DNA from: JACCTU01 sp963700495
GTDB taxonomy: Bacteria > Actinomycetota > Thermoleophilia > Gaiellales > Gaiellaceae
Reading direction: 5' to 3'
Length of the DNA stretch: 64,000 bases
NCBI GenBank assembly: GCA_963700495.1
Contig: CAVOXT010000003.1
Location: 62,001-126,000, forward strand
This document shows, piece after piece, positions 62,737 through 64,000 of the stretch. The translations under genes and the position numbers were made by a program. The notes below the pieces were generated by a model, which worked only from the letters and a program-made list of their open reading frames with translations, made no database searches and was not told where the DNA came from. The number at the start of each line of letters is the position of its first letter. Position 1 is the first letter of the stretch.

Positions 62737-63360
62737 TTACGGGTTCCGGCCGCTGCGGGTCGCATACCCGCGGACGCCGTCCAGCATGAGCGCGAAGAAA
62801 CGGTCGGCGAGCTCGTCCGTGTCGCGCCCGGGAACGAGCCACGTGTACGCCCAGTTCGCCGCCGAGAGGGCGAGCAGGGCTGCGGTGGACTCGTCGAGGT
62901 CGCTGCGGAGCTCGCCGAGCTCGCGGCCCTCGCGGAAGAGCGCCCGGAAGCGCTCCTCGTAGCGGCGCCGTTCGGCGAGGATCTCTTCGCGGCGCTCCCC
63001 CTCGAGGTAGCGCCACTCGCGCATGAAGACCGTCGCGACGTCGAGCTGGTCGGAGACGGTGCGGAGGTGCGCACGGAGCGCCAGCCGGATCTTCTCGGCG
63101 GCGGGAAGGTCGTCCGGAATCGTGTCGAGCCCGGCGTGGAAGGCGGCGGCGCCGTCGCGCATCGCCTCGAAGAGCAGGTCCTGCTTCGAGTCGATCCACG
63201 TGTAGACGGTCGCCTTCTGCACGCCGAGCGCGTAGGCGAGGTCGCCGATCGAGGTGCCGTGGTAGCCCCGGGCGGCGAAGAGCCGGGCGGCCTGGCGGGT
63301 CAGCTCGGAGCGGCGCGCGGAGATAGACTGGAGCCTAACGACCGTTCGGTAGGGAGGCAA
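62737..63360 (-). CDS. paaR: TetR-family regulator, probable PaaR-type repressor of phenylacetate genes
   Basis: About 207 residues. The N-terminal helix-turn-helix reads AARLFAARGYHGTSIGDLAYALGVQKATVYTWIDSK, followed by a helical ligand-binding domain. The start is uncertain: TTG 63360 is taken, with GTG 63381 possible; both place the operator (63335-63348) inside the first codons. That site matches the PaaR consensus CNAACGNNCGTTNG of Thermus exactly, and the divergent neighbour is paaA. It likely senses phenylacetyl-CoA and releases DNA when it binds. Confidence 0.8.
   Translation of the reverse strand: MPPYRTVVRLQSISARRSELTRQAARLFAARGYHGTSIGDLAYALGVQKATVYTWIDSKQDLLFEAMRDGAAAFHAGLDTIPDDLPAAEKIRLALRAHLRTVSDQLDVATVFMREWRYLEGERREEILAERRRYEERFRALFREGRELGELRSDLDESTAALLALSAANWAYTWLVPGRDTDELADRFFALMLDGVRGYATRSGRNP
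63335..63348. promoter_or_regulatory. PaaR-type operator between paaR and paaA
   Basis: CTAACGACCGTTCG matches the published Thermus PaaR consensus CNAACGNNCGTTNG at every defined base. It lies 20 bp before the paaA GTG and overlaps the 5' end of the TetR gene, so one site could control both directions. Flanking bases extend the symmetry (CCTAAC / GGTAGG region). Confidence 0.75.
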
Positions 63361-63367
63361 AAGAGCC

Positions 63368-64000
63368 GTGGACGCGCGCACGCAGGAGTTCGTCGAGTAC
63401 GTGCAGGACGGGGGCCAGGTCGAGACGACCGACTGGATGCCGGACGACTACCGGGCCAAGCTGATCAAGTTCATCGAGATGCACGGCAACTCGGAGCTGA
63501 TGGGCGTCCTGCCCGAGCGCGAGTGGATCCTCCGTGCGCCGACGCTCCAGCGGAAGCTCGCCCTGACCGCGAAGGTGCAGGACGAGGTCGGGCATGCCCA
63601 GCTGATCTACCGCGTGGTCGAGGACCTCGGCAAGCCGCGGGCGCAATGCCTCCAGGATCTCGTCGACGGCAAGGCCAAGTTCCACAACGTCTTCCATTAC
63701 CCGACGAAGACCTGGGGCGACGTCGGCGTGATCGCCTGGCTCGTCGACGCGGCGGCGATCATCTCGCAGAAGGCGCTGCTCAAGTGCTCGTACGCGCCGT
63801 ACGCGCGGATCATGAAGAAGATCTGCTGGGAGGAGTCGTTCCACATCCTCCACGGCCGCGACGTGATCCTGACCATGATGAACGGCACCGACGAGCAGCG
63901 CGGGCTCGTGCAGGAGGCGCTGAACCGGTGGTGGGGGCCGCTGATGACGTTCCACGGCAACCCGATCTCGGCCGACGAGGATCCGATGGTCTACTGGCGG
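63368..64000 (+). CDS. paaA: 1,2-phenylacetyl-CoA epoxidase, subunit A (3' end outside the window)
   Basis: The frame is open from GTG 63368 to the window end (211 residues visible of about 310). It is the catalytic diiron subunit of the phenylacetyl-CoA epoxidase (PaaABCE). Conserved segments are ELMGVLPEREWILRAPTL, TAKVQDEVGHAQLIYR (diiron Glu and His), KFHNVFHYPTKTWGDVGVIAWLVD and CWEESFHILHGRD (second set of ligands), MMNGTDEQRGLVQEALNRWWGP. It has AGGGAGG upstream of the GTG and a PaaR-type operator in the leader. The remaining paa genes should follow beyond the window. Confidence 0.95.
   Translation, partial: MDARTQEFVEYVQDGGQVETTDWMPDDYRAKLIKFIEMHGNSELMGVLPEREWILRAPTLQRKLALTAKVQDEVGHAQLIYRVVEDLGKPRAQCLQDLVDGKAKFHNVFHYPTKTWGDVGVIAWLVDAAAIISQKALLKCSYAPYARIMKKICWEESFHILHGRDVILTMMNGTDEQRGLVQEALNRWWGPLMTFHGNPISADEDPMVYWR

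Overview
The window reads as chromosomal DNA of a GC-rich actinobacterium, most like the class Thermoleophilia (Gaiellales or Solirubrobacterales relatives). This is an inference from three things: the strong G/C bias in third codon positions, a complete-looking futalosine menaquinone locus placed beside a Bacillus-type Rieske/cytochrome b/cytochrome bc set, and very tight gene packing with many GTG, TTG and probably CTG starts. No rRNA, tRNA, CRISPR array, phage or transposase was seen, and no gene-free stretch exceeds about 200 bp.

Layout. 1-4.5 kb: cell-surface polysaccharide genes (a glycosyltransferase cut by the window edge, a Wzx-type flippase, a Wzy/ligase-type protein, a FlgD-Ig protein). 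4.4-18.5 kb: an unbroken minus-strand run. Read in its own direction it is lysR, a maleylacetate-reductase-like Fe-ADH, an MFS exporter, a short fumarate-reductase-like flavoprotein, both subunits of class I fumarase, a ComA-like phosphosulfolactate synthase, cysH, cysC, sat, a DUF4395 protein, two sulfate-binding proteins and cysT-cysW-cysA. It imports and activates sulfate and makes sulfite, but contains no sulfite reductase; the enzyme that adds sulfite to phosphoenolpyruvate sits in its place. 18.5-31 kb: a Na+/H+ antiporter, a DUF354 protein, a UvrD-type helicase, nucleotide-sugar and aminosugar enzymes, DedA, a phosphodiester glycosidase, and a divergent MarR/MMPL pair.

31.1-45 kb: a second long minus-strand run that makes respiratory components: an AI-2E-family permease, hemB, hemL, two unknown small genes, UbiD-like mqnL, qcrA-qcrB-qcrC, UbiX-like mqnM, methyltransferase mqnG, a polyprenyl diphosphate synthase, mqnE, mqnA, a small membrane protein, mqnC and a cupin. 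Heme synthesis, menaquinone synthesis and the menaquinol-oxidising complex therefore appear to be co-transcribed. 45-53 kb: a degenerate M23-like protein coupled to a YmdB-type phosphodiesterase, two GT-C membrane proteins, GtrA, a PRC-barrel protein, pcm and a phosphodiesterase-like protein. 53-60 kb: a cysteine-less thioredoxin-like protein, a secreted CHRD protein, a branched-chain 2-oxoacid dehydrogenase operon (E1a, E1b, acetamidase/formamidase, E2) and a secreted subtilase. 60-64 kb: PadR regulator, S41-like lipoprotein, diacylglycerol-kinase-like protein, a TetR regulator with a PaaR-type operator, and the start of phenylacetyl-CoA epoxidase paaA, cut by the window edge.

Sequence quality matters. 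About 23 single-base frame breaks interrupt 17 otherwise intact genes, mostly between 28 and 39.5 kb and 52 and 60 kb. They look like assembly indels rather than pseudogenes, and the genes are annotated here across the breaks. At 17 junctions genes overlap by the four bases NTGA; four possible cases use CTG as the start (cysT, the cupin, the YmdB-like gene, one GT-C protein), which suggests termination-reinitiation coupling.
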